DNA of 64,000 nucleotides from Novosphingobium meiothermophilum (GCF_003171715.1 NZ_QGHL01000012.1:62001-126000), one strand, 5' to 3'. Positions 17,264 to 26,779 are shown, counted from the stretch's first letter. Program-made: numbers and translations. The notes: generated by a model not told the origin, from the sequence alone.

Positions 17264-19573
17264 TCAGAACCCGACCTTGACCGTGGCGAAGATTTGCCGC
17301 GGTGCACCTGCAAGCAGGGTCTGGTTGTCACCGCTGAAGCCGAAGCCGTTCGACCCGATCGTTGCGACATAGCGCTTGTCGGTGAGGTTGACGGCGTTGA
17401 GCTGGAACTCGACCGGCTGACGCTGGCCTATGTCGAGGCGGTAGCCGATGGTGGCGTCCACCAGCGCCCGGCCCGGCACGGACTGATCGTTCAGGTAGGT
17501 GAAGAACCGCTTCGACATGTAGTTGACGCCGACACGGCCGAAGAAGGTCGGGCTGTCATAGGACAGTTCGCCATGCAGCAGATGCTTGGGCGTATCGACC
17601 ACGGTCTTGCCCGCGGTGGGCCGGATCGTGGTGGTGCCGCCGGTCGTGATGACTACGTCGTCCCGGTAGGTCGTGTCGTTGTAGCTGTAGGAGGCAAAGG
17701 CCCCGAAGCCGCCGGGCAGCCGCACATCGACAGCCGCCTCGATGCCGAGAGCGCGGACCGAGCCGACATTCTGCAACGCGTTCGTGGCGCCCACGATGCC
17801 GACCGAGGTCGGGATCACCAGCAGGCGGTTCTTGAAGTTGACATAGTAGCCCGCGAGCGAAGCGTTGACGACACCCGTGGTGTAGCGAAGACCGGCTTCG
17901 TAGGTGTCCGAGGTTTCCGGCTTGATCGTGTTGCGGATCGCATCGAAGCCCTGCTGGGTCGACGAGAACGGTCCGGTCGTGGTCGAAGCCTGGAAGGCGC
18001 GCGTTACCTGGGTGAAGCCGGCGAAGGCTTCCAGCGCATTGTCGAACTTGTAGTTCAGGCCGACATGCGGCTGGAACCAGTCCTCTACCTTGAGGCTGCC
18101 GGTGGCGCGGTTGTTGGTGTTCACCAGCGAGAAGGCGGTGGTATCGACCGAGTAGCCCTTCCAGCCCACGTTCACCTTCAGCGCGCCCAGATCGATGTCG
18201 TCGGCAACGTAATACTGGATCGTGTCGGTCTCAAACGCGATCGACCACTGCGTGAAGAAGGGGTTGCGCTGGAACTTGCTGTGATCGCGGCCCGGATTGG
18301 TGCGGCTTTCATAGGCATAGAACCGGCGCGACTGGATGAAGTCGTTCTTTTCGTACCAGCCGCCAATCAGGAGATTGTTGATGCCGTAAGTTGCCGAATA
18401 CGATGCGAAAACGCCCTTGCGCTTGATGTCGTATTCGGTCGTGCGGATCGACATGGGAACGCCGGTCGGGCTGTTGAGATAGGGCGTGCCCCAGGTGCCC
18501 TGACCATCGTTCTCGTGGTAGTAGCCCTTGATCGCGAACTTGCCCGTGTCGCCCACGGCCGCCGTCAGGCCGAGCGAGGCCAGCGTATCGCGGCGCAGGC
18601 CCGATGCTTCGTAATAGGCATCGTCAATGCTGGTGATCGGTGCGGGATAGACCGTGCCGGCCGTAGGGTTGAGCGGCGTCGTGCCGGTATCGCCCCGGTT
18701 CGCGCCGATATCGGCCACGCGGATGGCTTCGGCATAGCGCGAGCGGCCGAAGTTGTCCCAGTCGTAGCCGAGACGGTTGATCATCGCGAGGCTGAGATCC
18801 TGATAGTCGCTTTCCGCGCGATCCGAGTAGCTGATCGATCCGTCGAGATCGACACCGCCACCCAGCGGCAGCACGCCCTTGGCATTGACCATGAAGGTGC
18901 GCTGCTTGCCTTCGCCCTTCCACTTGTCGCCGTTCTGGTATTGCACCGAGGCATAGGCGCGCGCGCCGTCGCGTGTGCCAACCCCGATGCGGGCAAAGCC
19001 GCGCCAGGTATTTTCCGAGCCGTAGGAGCCGCTGGCCGTCACGCCCAGCGCATCCTTGGGATCGATCGAGAAGAACTCAAGCGTGCCGCCAAGATTGTTG
19101 GTCGATTGCGCAGCGATGGAACCGGAACCCTGGCTGACGCGGGTCACGCCGATGTTTTCGGGGCTGATCGCACGGCTGATGTGCAGGCCGTTGTTGTTGC
19201 CATACGACATGTCGCCCAGCGGAATGCCGTCGAGGTTGAAGCCAAGCTGGTTCTGGCTGAACCCGCGGATGGTGATGCGGGTGGACCATTCATAGTTGCC
19301 GAAGGCATCGGCCGACTGGAAGTTGACCGAAGGCAGCTTTTCGATTGCCTTCAGCGGGCTGGTGCCGGAAGCAAGGATCGTCAGTTCGGCGGTCGAAAGT
19401 TCCTGCACCTGACGGGTTTGACCCGCGCCAAGTACGACGATTTCGGCATTGGCCGAATCAGTGGCGGCAGGGGCCTCTGCGGCGGGGGCGGCCTGATCTT
19501 CGGGAAGATCGGCGGCAAATGCCGGGGCGGCGAAAAGCGAAGTGCTGGCCAGCAGCACGGCGGCGATACGCAT
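17264..19573 (-). CDS. TonB-dependent receptor, probable phosphoester-uptake partner
   Basis: About 769 residues: signal peptide MRIAAVLLASTSLFAAPAFA, an acidic linker with the TonB-box-like IVVLGAGQTR, a plug domain (IRGFSQNQLGFNLDGIPLGD), a beta-barrel and a C-terminal aromatic residue (VKVGF). ATG 19573 is preferred over ATG 19588 and GTG 19597 because GAGGGAC sits 7 bp upstream and the signal peptide begins there. Its operon partner is a secreted phosphodiesterase, and four Pho-box-like repeats lie 79-118 bp upstream of the start. Substrate specificity is inferred from this setting. Confidence 0.92.
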   Translation of the reverse strand: MRIAAVLLASTSLFAAPAFAADLPEDQAAPAAEAPAATDSANAEIVVLGAGQTRQVQELSTAELTILASGTSPLKAIEKLPSVNFQSADAFGNYEWSTRITIRGFSQNQLGFNLDGIPLGDMSYGNNNGLHISRAISPENIGVTRVSQGSGSIAAQSTNNLGGTLEFFSIDPKDALGVTASGSYGSENTWRGFARIGVGTRDGARAYASVQYQNGDKWKGEGKQRTFMVNAKGVLPLGGGVDLDGSISYSDRAESDYQDLSLAMINRLGYDWDNFGRSRYAEAIRVADIGANRGDTGTTPLNPTAGTVYPAPITSIDDAYYEASGLRRDTLASLGLTAAVGDTGKFAIKGYYHENDGQGTWGTPYLNSPTGVPMSIRTTEYDIKRKGVFASYSATYGINNLLIGGWYEKNDFIQSRRFYAYESRTNPGRDHSKFQRNPFFTQWSIAFETDTIQYYVADDIDLGALKVNVGWKGYSVDTTAFSLVNTNNRATGSLKVEDWFQPHVGLNYKFDNALEAFAGFTQVTRAFQASTTTGPFSSTQQGFDAIRNTIKPETSDTYEAGLRYTTGVVNASLAGYYVNFKNRLLVIPTSVGIVGATNALQNVGSVRALGIEAAVDVRLPGGFGAFASYSYNDTTYRDDVVITTGGTTTIRPTAGKTVVDTPKHLLHGELSYDSPTFFGRVGVNYMSKRFFTYLNDQSVPGRALVDATIGYRLDIGQRQPVEFQLNAVNLTDKRYVATIGSNGFGFSGDNQTLLAGAPRQIFATVKVGF

Positions 19574-19651
19574 GATTTTGTCCCTCATAGACCACACTGG
19601 CGTGGCGAGCTGCCAGCTAGGCCCGTGCTGTTTCAGGATCGTGCAATTTCA

Positions 19652-19691
19652 GGGACAGATCAGCGACATGAGTGTGACAGCCAGTTGACGG
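19652..19691 (-). promoter_or_regulatory. Predicted tandem Pho box (four 11-bp-spaced repeats)
   Basis: On the plus strand four 7-mers follow with exact 4-bp spacers: GGGACAG (19652), GCGACAT (19663), GTGACAG (19674), TTGACGG (19685). Read on the minus strand they match the CTGTCAN PhoB repeat, with the third repeat an exact CTGTCAC. The orientation points to the TonB receptor-phosphodiesterase operon, and a weak -10 candidate (GATCCT, minus strand, about 19640-19635) lies 11 bp downstream. The site also lies 99-138 bp before ppk. PhoB boxes are known as such 11-bp direct repeats; the match is visual. Confidence 0.6.
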
Positions 19692-19789
19692 TGATGCCCG
19701 AAGACTTCCTTGCCGCGCTGCTTTAACGAGGTAGCATGATGCGCCTTTGATCGCATCGGTTCGCGATGCCCTGCCGGGAGATCGATATC

Positions 19790-21928
19790 TTGAGTACCGA
19801 AAGCCTGCCGCCATTGCAGGAGCGCTTCTTCAACCGGGAACTGAGCTGGCTGGCGTTCAACCGCCGCGTTCTGGCCGAAGCGGTGAACCCCGATTATCCG
19901 CTGCTTGAACGGCTGCGCTTCCTGTCTATCAGCGGCAGCAACCTTGACGAGTTCATGATGGTGCGTGTGGCCGGGATCGCGGGGCAGGTGCGCCGGCAGA
20001 TCGACGAGCTTTCCATTGATGGCCAGACGCCGCAGCAGCAGCTTGGCGCGCTGCTTGAAGCGGTAAAAGACCTTGTCGATTCGCAGCAGGACGTGCTGGC
20101 CGACCTCAAGGAGGAACTGGCCGAAGCCGGGATCAGGCTGATTGACAACGACGTTCTGGGCAAGGGCGAGGCCGACTGGCTGCGCGAATATTTCGAGGAG
20201 CACGTTGTCCCCGTGCTCACGCCGCAGGCGATCGATCCGGCGCATCCTTTCCCGTTCATCGCCAATCAGGGCACTGGCATCCTGTTCCAGCTTCTGCGCA
20301 CCGCCGATGGCGCACCGGTGACGGAGATGATCCTCATTCCGCCCGCGTTGCCGCGCTTCGTGCGCCTGCCCGGCAAGAAGGCCATGTGGATCGGCATCGA
20401 GGAACTGGTGCGGCGCCATGCCACGCTCCTCTTCCCCGGCTTTCGCATTCTGGGCCACGGCACGTTCCGCGTGCTGCGCGACAGCGACATCGAGATCGAG
20501 GAAGATGCCGAGGATCTGGTGCGCTACTACCGCACCGCGATCCAGCGGCGGCGGCGCGGCAAGGTGATCCTGCTGCACCTTCAGGAAAACTTCGATGTTG
20601 ATGCCGAACGCCTGCTGCGCCAGCAGTTGCGGCTCGATCATGCGCTGGTCATCAAGAGCCGGGGCCTGCTGGCGGTCAACGGACTTTCGGCCGTGATCGA
20701 GGAGGATCGGCAGGATCTGAAGTTCGATCCCTACAACCCGCGCTATCCCGAACGCATCCTTGAGCATGATGGCGATTGCTTTTCCGCCATCCGCGAAAAG
20801 GATCTGGTGATCCACCACCCTTACGAAAGCTTCGAGGTGGTGATCGATTTCCTGCGGCAGGCTGCGGCCGATCCCGATGTCGTGGCAATCAAGCAAACGC
20901 TCTATCGCGCCGGCAAGCAATCGGCGGTCATCGCCGCGCTGATCGCGGCGGCCGAAGCGGGCAAGTCCGTCACGGCCGTGGTCGAACTGAAGGCACGCTT
21001 CGACGAGGAGCAGAACCTGCTCTGGGCCGCGCAGCTCGAACGGGCAGGCGTTCAGGTTATCTACGGCTTCGTTGACTGGAAGACCCACGCCAAGGTCAGC
21101 ATGGTGGTGCGGCGCGAGGGCGGGGGCTATCGCACCTACTGCCACTTCGGCACGGGCAACTACCACCCCGTTACCGCGCGCATATACACCGATCTGTCGT
21201 TCTTTACCGCCGATCCGCGCATGGGCCGCGATGCCGGGCAACTGTTCAACTTCGTGACGGGCTATGTCGAGCCGAAGCACACCGAGCTTCTGGCCATTTC
21301 CCCGATCAACCTGCGTGAACGGCTTTACGAATGCATCGACCGCGAGACCGCGCTGGCCAAGGCGGGGCGCCCGGCCACGATCTGGGCCAAGCTCAACCAG
21401 CTTACCGATCCCGACCTGATCGACCGTCTCTATCTGGCCAGCAGGGCCGGTGTGGAGATCCGGCTGGTTGTGCGCGGCATCTGTTGCCTGAAACCCGGCG
21501 TTCCGGGCCTGTCCGAAACGATCGAGGTGAAGTCGATCATCGGCCGCTTCCTTGAACACAGCCGCATCTGGGCCTTCGGCAACGGTTCGCGCATGCCCAA
21601 CAAGCGGGCGCGCGTGTTCATTTCCTCGGCCGACGGCATGAGCCGCAACATGGGCCGCCGCGTGGAAGTGCTGGTGCCTGTGCGCAATCCCACCGTGCAC
21701 GATCAGGTGCTCGATCAGGTGATGATGGCCAACCTGCTCGATACCGAGCAAAGCTGGAGGCTTGGCGCGGACGGCGAATACGAGCGCTTCGCCAAGGGCG
21801 ATCCTTCGTTCAACCTGCACAGCTACTTCATGACCAATCCTTCGCTGTCGGGGCGAGGGGCCGCACTTTCCCGTGGAAGAAAGGTTCCCAAACTTGCGCT
21901 TCGGCGCGGGGCGGCTAACCGTGACTGA
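19790..21928 (+). CDS. ppk: Polyphosphate kinase 1
   Basis: About 712 residues; polymerises the gamma phosphate of ATP into polyphosphate. PPK1 landmarks: RFFNRELSWLAFNRRVL at the N-terminus, SGSNLDEFMMVRVAG, VVAIKQTLYRAG, KARFDEEQN, the active-site His segment YCHFGTGNYHP, and FISSADGMSRNMGRRVEV. The TTG at 19790 has GGGAG 9 bp upstream (19776-19780) and gives the usual short N-terminus; the ATG at 19766 in the same frame lacks a ribosome site and adds 8 residues. The next gene begins directly after the stop, giving a ppk-ppx operon. Confidence 0.96.
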   Translation: MSTESLPPLQERFFNRELSWLAFNRRVLAEAVNPDYPLLERLRFLSISGSNLDEFMMVRVAGIAGQVRRQIDELSIDGQTPQQQLGALLEAVKDLVDSQQDVLADLKEELAEAGIRLIDNDVLGKGEADWLREYFEEHVVPVLTPQAIDPAHPFPFIANQGTGILFQLLRTADGAPVTEMILIPPALPRFVRLPGKKAMWIGIEELVRRHATLLFPGFRILGHGTFRVLRDSDIEIEEDAEDLVRYYRTAIQRRRRGKVILLHLQENFDVDAERLLRQQLRLDHALVIKSRGLLAVNGLSAVIEEDRQDLKFDPYNPRYPERILEHDGDCFSAIREKDLVIHHPYESFEVVIDFLRQAAADPDVVAIKQTLYRAGKQSAVIAALIAAAEAGKSVTAVVELKARFDEEQNLLWAAQLERAGVQVIYGFVDWKTHAKVSMVVRREGGGYRTYCHFGTGNYHPVTARIYTDLSFFTADPRMGRDAGQLFNFVTGYVEPKHTELLAISPINLRERLYECIDRETALAKAGRPATIWAKLNQLTDPDLIDRLYLASRAGVEIRLVVRGICCLKPGVPGLSETIEVKSIIGRFLEHSRIWAFGNGSRMPNKRARVFISSADGMSRNMGRRVEVLVPVRNPTVHDQVLDQVMMANLLDTEQSWRLGADGEYERFAKGDPSFNLHSYFMTNPSLSGRGAALSRGRKVPKLALRRGAANRD

Positions 21929-23413
21929 GTGACTGGCAAGAGCGAATCCGTGCGTCATGCAGGTGGCGTTTTCGCGTGGGAGCAATCCCGCGCGATCATC
22001 GACATTGGCTCGAACACCGTTCGCCTTGTCGTTTACGGCGGCCCGCCACGCGCCCCGGTCACGCTCCTGAACGAGAAGGTCACGGCGCGACTTGGCAAGC
22101 ACGTTGCCGAAACCGGGAGGCTTTCGGAGAAAGCGGCAGGCGGGGTGCTGCGGGCGCTGTCGCGCTACAAGGCGCTGCTTGATCTTGCCGGTGTCGGGCG
22201 GGTCGATGTGGTGGCCACCGCCGCGGTGCGCGATGCCACCAACGGCGCGGACTTTCTTGAAAGGGTGCGCGAAATCGGCCTGAAACCCCGCCTTCTTTCG
22301 GGGGTGGAGGAGGCCGAGACCAGCGCAACCGGCGTGCTGGGCGCCTTTCCCGATGCGCGCGGGATCGTGGGCGATCTGGGCGGGGGCAGCCTCGAACTTG
22401 TCGATCTGGTCGACGGCAGCACCAGCCACGGGGTCAGCCTGCCGTTGGGTTCGCTGCGCCTGCCCGCCATGCGCGCCAAGGGGGACCGCGCCTTCGTGCG
22501 CACCATCGGCAAGATGCTTGCCGGGGCGGACTGGGTGGCCGAACCGGGCGTGACGCTATACCTCGTCGGCGGGTCGATGCGCGCGCTCGCCCGCGCCATG
22601 ATGGTCCGCCTGAACTGGCCGCTGGAGGATACGCACGGCTTCACGCTGCCCGCTGAAAAGGCGATGGCACTTTCCCGATTGCTGGCCCGACGCGGACAGC
22701 CGCTGAAGCCCATCGAGGGCGTCTCGGCGAACCGGCTTGCCAGCATTCCCGATGCAGCGGCCCTTCTGGGCGTGCTGTTGCAGCAGTTGCAGCCGGGGCG
22801 CGTGGTCTTTTCCTCATGGGGCTTGCGCGAAGGCGTGCTCTTCGGCTCGCTGGATGCGGCGGTCCAGCGAGAAGATCCGCTGCTGGCCGGGGTGCTTGCA
22901 TTTACCGGGCCAATGGCTGTGGATACGGCACTGCTGGATGCGGCGGTGCGCTGGATGGCAGATGTCGTGCCGCTTGCCGCAACCCCTCTGGGCCGCGCCG
23001 CGCTTGCCCTGTGCCTTGCCGCAGGCCGGGTGGAGCCGAACCTGCGCCGCGATCTTGCCAGCGACTGGGGCTTGCGCAAACGCTGGGTGGGCGTGGATGA
23101 TGCGGGCCGCGCCGTGCTTGCCGCAGCGTTGCGCGCCAGCGCGGGCAAGGGGCAGACACCCGCTGCCGGGGCCGATCCCTGGGTGCGTCTGGCGCCGCCC
23201 GAAGCCCTGGCCGAGGCGCGCGGCCTCGGTCTTGCCGCACGGCTTTGCCGCCGGTTGAGCGCGGGTGCGCTTGCCGTCATCGAACAGACCCGGTTGAGCC
23301 GGGAGGACGACAGGCTGAGCCTTTCCAGCCCCGTGCTGCATCTCGTCGGCGAAGGCTCCTCGCGGGATCTGAGGGAACTTGCCCAGCATCTTGGCCTTGG
23401 CATTTCGGGTTGA
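21929..23413 (+). CDS. ppx: Ppx/GppA family exopolyphosphatase
   Basis: This 494-residue ASKHA-fold phosphatase has IIDIGSNTVRLVVYGG near residue 25, ATAAVRDATNG near 93, the phosphate-binding GDLGGGSLELVD near 150, and a helical C-terminal region. It starts at a GTG immediately after the ppk stop, so the two are co-translated. It degrades polyphosphate from the end or hydrolyses pppGpp. Pairing with ppk favours the polyphosphatase role, though GppA activity is possible. Confidence 0.93.
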   Translation: MTGKSESVRHAGGVFAWEQSRAIIDIGSNTVRLVVYGGPPRAPVTLLNEKVTARLGKHVAETGRLSEKAAGGVLRALSRYKALLDLAGVGRVDVVATAAVRDATNGADFLERVREIGLKPRLLSGVEEAETSATGVLGAFPDARGIVGDLGGGSLELVDLVDGSTSHGVSLPLGSLRLPAMRAKGDRAFVRTIGKMLAGADWVAEPGVTLYLVGGSMRALARAMMVRLNWPLEDTHGFTLPAEKAMALSRLLARRGQPLKPIEGVSANRLASIPDAAALLGVLLQQLQPGRVVFSSWGLREGVLFGSLDAAVQREDPLLAGVLAFTGPMAVDTALLDAAVRWMADVVPLAATPLGRAALALCLAAGRVEPNLRRDLASDWGLRKRWVGVDDAGRAVLAAALRASAGKGQTPAAGADPWVRLAPPEALAEARGLGLAARLCRRLSAGALAVIEQTRLSREDDRLSLSSPVLHLVGEGSSRDLRELAQHLGLGISG

Positions 23414-23516
23414 TGCAGCGACGCTGGACCCTGAGCACCCTGCCGCACTGAGCAGCGCGAGAGACAAGCAGGGGTTTGGCCTGACAGCGCTTTGGCGCCC
23501 GGCAACCCGGTGGTGA

Positions 23517-23592
23517 TGGTGGGCCCGGCAGGATTCGAACCCGCGACCTAGCCGTTATGAGCGGCCAGCTCTAACCGCTGAGCTACAGGCCC
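23517..23592 (-). tRNA. tRNA with CAT anticodon, probably tRNA-Ile2 (lysidine type)
   Basis: The reverse strand folds into a 76-nt tRNA including an encoded CCA (23517-23519). The acceptor stem is GGGCCTG with CGGGCCC, the anticodon loop CTCATAA, and the T loop TTCGAAT. The CAT anticodon fits initiator Met, elongator Met or Ile2. The short D arm (AGCTCAGCGGTTAGAGC) and overall sequence resemble bacterial tRNA-Ile2, read with lysidine added by TilS. Elongator Met is the alternative. Confidence 0.9.
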
Positions 23593-23640
23593 ATCGCGCA
23601 TCCCGCTACAGATGGGGCAGCCACTTGGCAAGGTGGTGCA

Positions 23641-24663
23641 TCACACTTGCGCGGCGGCAATGACCTCGGCCACCGATGCGGGACGGACGCCGCTTTCGGC
23701 AAGATGCTCGAACACGCCGCGCCACCAGTCGTAGAACCGGTCCAGATCATCTTCCGAATGGACATAGGGCGTATGGCCCGGCCGCAGAGAGGGGCTGTGG
23801 AACGAGAAGGTCAGCACCGGCAGGCCCAGATCGAGCGCAATGTCGATGCCCCGGCGTGCTTCGTCGAGGGTTATGCCCTCCGGGGTCAGCGGGATGCGTT
23901 CAAGCAGGCCAAGGCGGGCCAGCGCACCGCGCATTCTGGGCACGCGCCACAGAAGCGGATAAAGCGCTTGGCCCCATTTGCGCAGGCTTCCGGCAAAGAC
24001 CGTGGTCAGCGGCATTTCCATCAGCCCGTTGCGCTTGTCGATCCACCATGGGCGCAGCGGGAAGCCGGTGAAATCGGGGCCGCCCGTGGCGCTGTAATCG
24101 AAATGCGGCCGCACCGAGGTGTCGATGGCGATGGCGGCTTCGGACAGGATTGCGGCGGTGTTCGGGCCAACGCCGTAGCGCCCTGCGCGGTAGATCAACG
24201 GACCCGCGCCGAAAGCCCGCTCTACGGTTTCGCGCAGCTTGCGAAACTTCGCGCGCTCAAGTTCTGCGGGAAGATTGCCGGCAAAGCTGTTGTGCACATT
24301 CAGCTCTTCGGTGAACGGCGGGCTGACCCAGGGGTGAAGCTGCACTCCGATTTCGGCTTTGCGCGCCGCCACCGCCTCGGCCAGAATCTCGGCGGCGTTG
24401 GGATCGTTGGCAATCGGAAAATCCACCAGATAGATGGGAACCACGCCCATGCCTTCGCAGAACTGCTGAAACTTGCCGAGCCGCGGCACATGGGCAAGCC
24501 CGTGGCTGGTGCGGTCAAGCGGCTTGGCCCAGTCAAACTCTTCTTCGGTATCGACCGTCAGAATGAAGCGGGTGCCGAAATCGGGGGCGAAGCTGACGAA
24601 ATCGTCCGGGCGGGGAGGGCGCAGGATGCCCGGCACGCCCGATGAACTGAGGTTCTGCGTCAT
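23641..24663 (-). CDS. Polysaccharide deacetylase-like protein (WalW-type)
   Basis: This 340-residue protein has a NodB-like layout: ILTVDTEEEFDW with the first acidic metal-site residues near residue 37, then VQLHPWVSPP with a conserved His, YRAGRYGVG, and the late FSFHSPSLRPG with another His. No signal peptide is visible. It resembles the WalW-like deacetylase group seen in sphingomonads and is likely involved in glycan modification. Its start overlaps the stop of the histidine kinase by 4 bp (24660-24663), so the two genes are functionally coupled. Confidence 0.75.
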   Translation of the reverse strand: MTQNLSSSGVPGILRPPRPDDFVSFAPDFGTRFILTVDTEEEFDWAKPLDRTSHGLAHVPRLGKFQQFCEGMGVVPIYLVDFPIANDPNAAEILAEAVAARKAEIGVQLHPWVSPPFTEELNVHNSFAGNLPAELERAKFRKLRETVERAFGAGPLIYRAGRYGVGPNTAAILSEAAIAIDTSVRPHFDYSATGGPDFTGFPLRPWWIDKRNGLMEMPLTTVFAGSLRKWGQALYPLLWRVPRMRGALARLGLLERIPLTPEGITLDEARRGIDIALDLGLPVLTFSFHSPSLRPGHTPYVHSEDDLDRFYDWWRGVFEHLAESGVRPASVAEVIAAAQV

Positions 24664-26600
24664 CCGCCAGCCGCTTCGGTCTGGGGGGCAGCGGCCCCTA
24701 TCGGTCCCTGGGCCGCTGCCAGAGGCAGGGTGAGGAGCAGCCGGTTGCCATCGCGCTTGAGGGTGCCGCCCCCGGCGGTGATCTCGGCTCGCGCAAGCCG
24801 CAAGGCAAAACCGTTGCCAAGCATGGCAGGCGCCACGAGCGAGGCGGCAGGCGCATTGGCATCGGGGGCAAACAGCGCATCGTCATCAAGCATGGCAAGC
24901 GATGCAGGCAGCGGCAGGACGAGCATGGCAGCTGGATAAGGGGCGGTGCTCTGTTGCAGCGAAAGCGCAAGCCGCTCGCCCGGCGCAACGCTGGCGGCGA
25001 TCACCGCAAGCACTCGCCATACGCTCCGCTCCAGTTCCTCGGACGCCATGCCGACCATCAGGGGGGCGGGAGAAGCGAAGGGCGCCGGGGCAGGCTCGGC
25101 GGCCGCTTCCGGATGATGCTGCATGAGTTCGACGGAAAGCCTGACATTGCGTGCGGCAAGCACGGGCATGACCTGCCCGATCAGGCGGGCGGTGATCGCG
25201 GCGATGTCGGCCTCGCCTGGATCGAAGCCGATCGCCCGGCTTTCCAGCTTCACCAGCCGTTCCACTTCCTCGAACCCGGCGAGGATCTGGGCGGCATCGG
25301 CTGCGATGCTGGCCGCCATGGCGCGATACTGGTGCGGGGTCGCGCCCAGCGCCTGAGACTGGATCATCTCGGCAAAGCCCTGGATCGCGTTGATCGGCGT
25401 GCGCAGTTCATGCAGCAACTGGCGCAGCCGGTCAGCTTCAGCGGCGGCGGGCGGATTGCCTGCGTCGGCAGGGGCAGCGAAATGCCCGGTTGCCGCCATC
25501 TGCCGACGCAGGCGCAGGACATAGCCCGCAAATCGGCCGCCATCGGGTGCAAACAATGGCGTTCCATCGGCCTGCCAGCGCCCGGAAACCGGTGCGGCGC
25601 CTTCAATCTCCAGCGTTCCCGCACAAACCGGCTGCCGATGACGGAAGGCGCGCGCCATGGCCGCATCGCAATGCACTGGCGCTGCCTGATCGGCGGTGAA
25701 GGGACGGCTGCCGATGAGCATTCCCGGTGGATCGATTGCCGCCGATGTCACGATGCCATCGGCATCGGTGCGCAGATCGATCATCTCTGGCGCGGGGCGT
25801 TCGGGTGCGGGATCCTCGGCAAAGGGCAGACGCGGCGCAAGACCATCGCGGCCGGAGTGGCCCGATCCCGAAAGGCCCTGCACAGGTCCGCGTCCGTCGG
25901 CTTCGCCCGCGCGCGAAGCATTTTCGCGATCCTCGCGTCTGCGCCGGAAAGCCTCGATTCGCTTGACGATGGCTCCGATGCCTTCGGTCGCTGGCGGAAG
26001 CGGCGCATCAAGGATGATCGCTGTTTCGGCCGTAGCGGGGGCGGGAACTTCGGTTGCCGGGGAAGGAGTGGCCACACTTTCCGTGGTCTGTTGCGCCTCG
26101 TCATCCGGTATTGCCGCGCCCGTCGCCTGAGCGGGCTGGCTGAACGCCGGTTTTGCCGCCATTTCCGGTTCCGGCAGAAGAAAGTCGTTCACGCCAAGAC
26201 GGGAGAGCAGATCACGCACCGGCTGGCCAAGATCACCGCGATGCCGCACGAAGCCGCGCGCTGCGGTGGGCAGGCGGGGAATCAGCGCCAGCCAGTCCTC
26301 ATCAGGCAGGCGGGCCGCGGCAACGGCGGCTGCGGCGGTGCGGGGCGCACCTTGCGCGAAGTGATAGACCAGCACGGCCGAACGGTGCGGCACAGCCCGC
26401 AGCACGGCGGCGCATTCCTCGTCGCTCAGCATGGCGACGAGCGAATCGGCACGTTGCAGCGCCGCCGCGTGCTGCCGATTCCACGCGCTCAGCGGCACCG
26501 AGCCGAGCAGATCGACCAGTTGCCGCAACTGGGTGCGGGCGGCCGTCTTGCCGGCCACGCTGGTGCGCAGCACGGTATCAAGGCGGTCATCAACGATCAT
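24660..26600 (-). CDS. Sensor histidine kinase with atypical ATPase domain
   Basis: The 646-residue protein has a helical N-terminal 160 residues of unknown type, a low-complexity Pro/Ala linker (about 160-290), a PAS-like region, and a HisKA domain with an H box LLHELRTPINAIQG (phospho-acceptor His397). The following domain has a weak G2-like stretch (ITAGGGTLKRDGNRLLL) but no canonical N box or clear DxGxG G1 box. It may be a degenerate kinase or part of a branched relay. No transmembrane segment is evident, so it is probably cytosolic. It is coupled to the deacetylase gene; no response regulator is adjacent. Confidence 0.8.
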   Translation of the reverse strand: MIVDDRLDTVLRTSVAGKTAARTQLRQLVDLLGSVPLSAWNRQHAAALQRADSLVAMLSDEECAAVLRAVPHRSAVLVYHFAQGAPRTAAAAVAAARLPDEDWLALIPRLPTAARGFVRHRGDLGQPVRDLLSRLGVNDFLLPEPEMAAKPAFSQPAQATGAAIPDDEAQQTTESVATPSPATEVPAPATAETAIILDAPLPPATEGIGAIVKRIEAFRRRREDRENASRAGEADGRGPVQGLSGSGHSGRDGLAPRLPFAEDPAPERPAPEMIDLRTDADGIVTSAAIDPPGMLIGSRPFTADQAAPVHCDAAMARAFRHRQPVCAGTLEIEGAAPVSGRWQADGTPLFAPDGGRFAGYVLRLRRQMAATGHFAAPADAGNPPAAAEADRLRQLLHELRTPINAIQGFAEMIQSQALGATPHQYRAMAASIAADAAQILAGFEEVERLVKLESRAIGFDPGEADIAAITARLIGQVMPVLAARNVRLSVELMQHHPEAAAEPAPAPFASPAPLMVGMASEELERSVWRVLAVIAASVAPGERLALSLQQSTAPYPAAMLVLPLPASLAMLDDDALFAPDANAPAASLVAPAMLGNGFALRLARAEITAGGGTLKRDGNRLLLTLPLAAAQGPIGAAAPQTEAAGG

Positions 26601-26779
26601 TCAGTCTCGCTTTCGGCGCGTTGGGCGGGGTTTTGCATGCACGTATCAAGGGCGATGAGGCTTTGCTTGCCGGTCATCGCCATGCCCCCATTACCGCAAG
26701 CAAGGCTAACAAAGTGTGGCCAAACGTGAAAGTCGGGTGTCCACCGCGTTGCAATGTGGCGATCTTGCGATATGACACA

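Noticed and set aside
17240-19726. 828-codon plus-strand open frame opposite the TonB receptor
   Set aside because: Antisense of a well-supported receptor with signal peptide and barrel; Arg/Val/Asp-rich without motifs.
19649-22429. 926-codon minus-strand open frame opposite ppk and ppx
   Set aside because: Spans two genes with clear motifs on the plus strand; composition is that of an antisense shadow.
23517-23592. Initiator tRNA-fMet
   Set aside because: First pair of the acceptor stem is matched (G-C), unlike the mismatched first pair of initiator tRNA.
24954-26729. 591-codon plus-strand open frame opposite the histidine kinase
   Set aside because: The minus strand has the H box and gene overlap; this frame has no recognisable domain.
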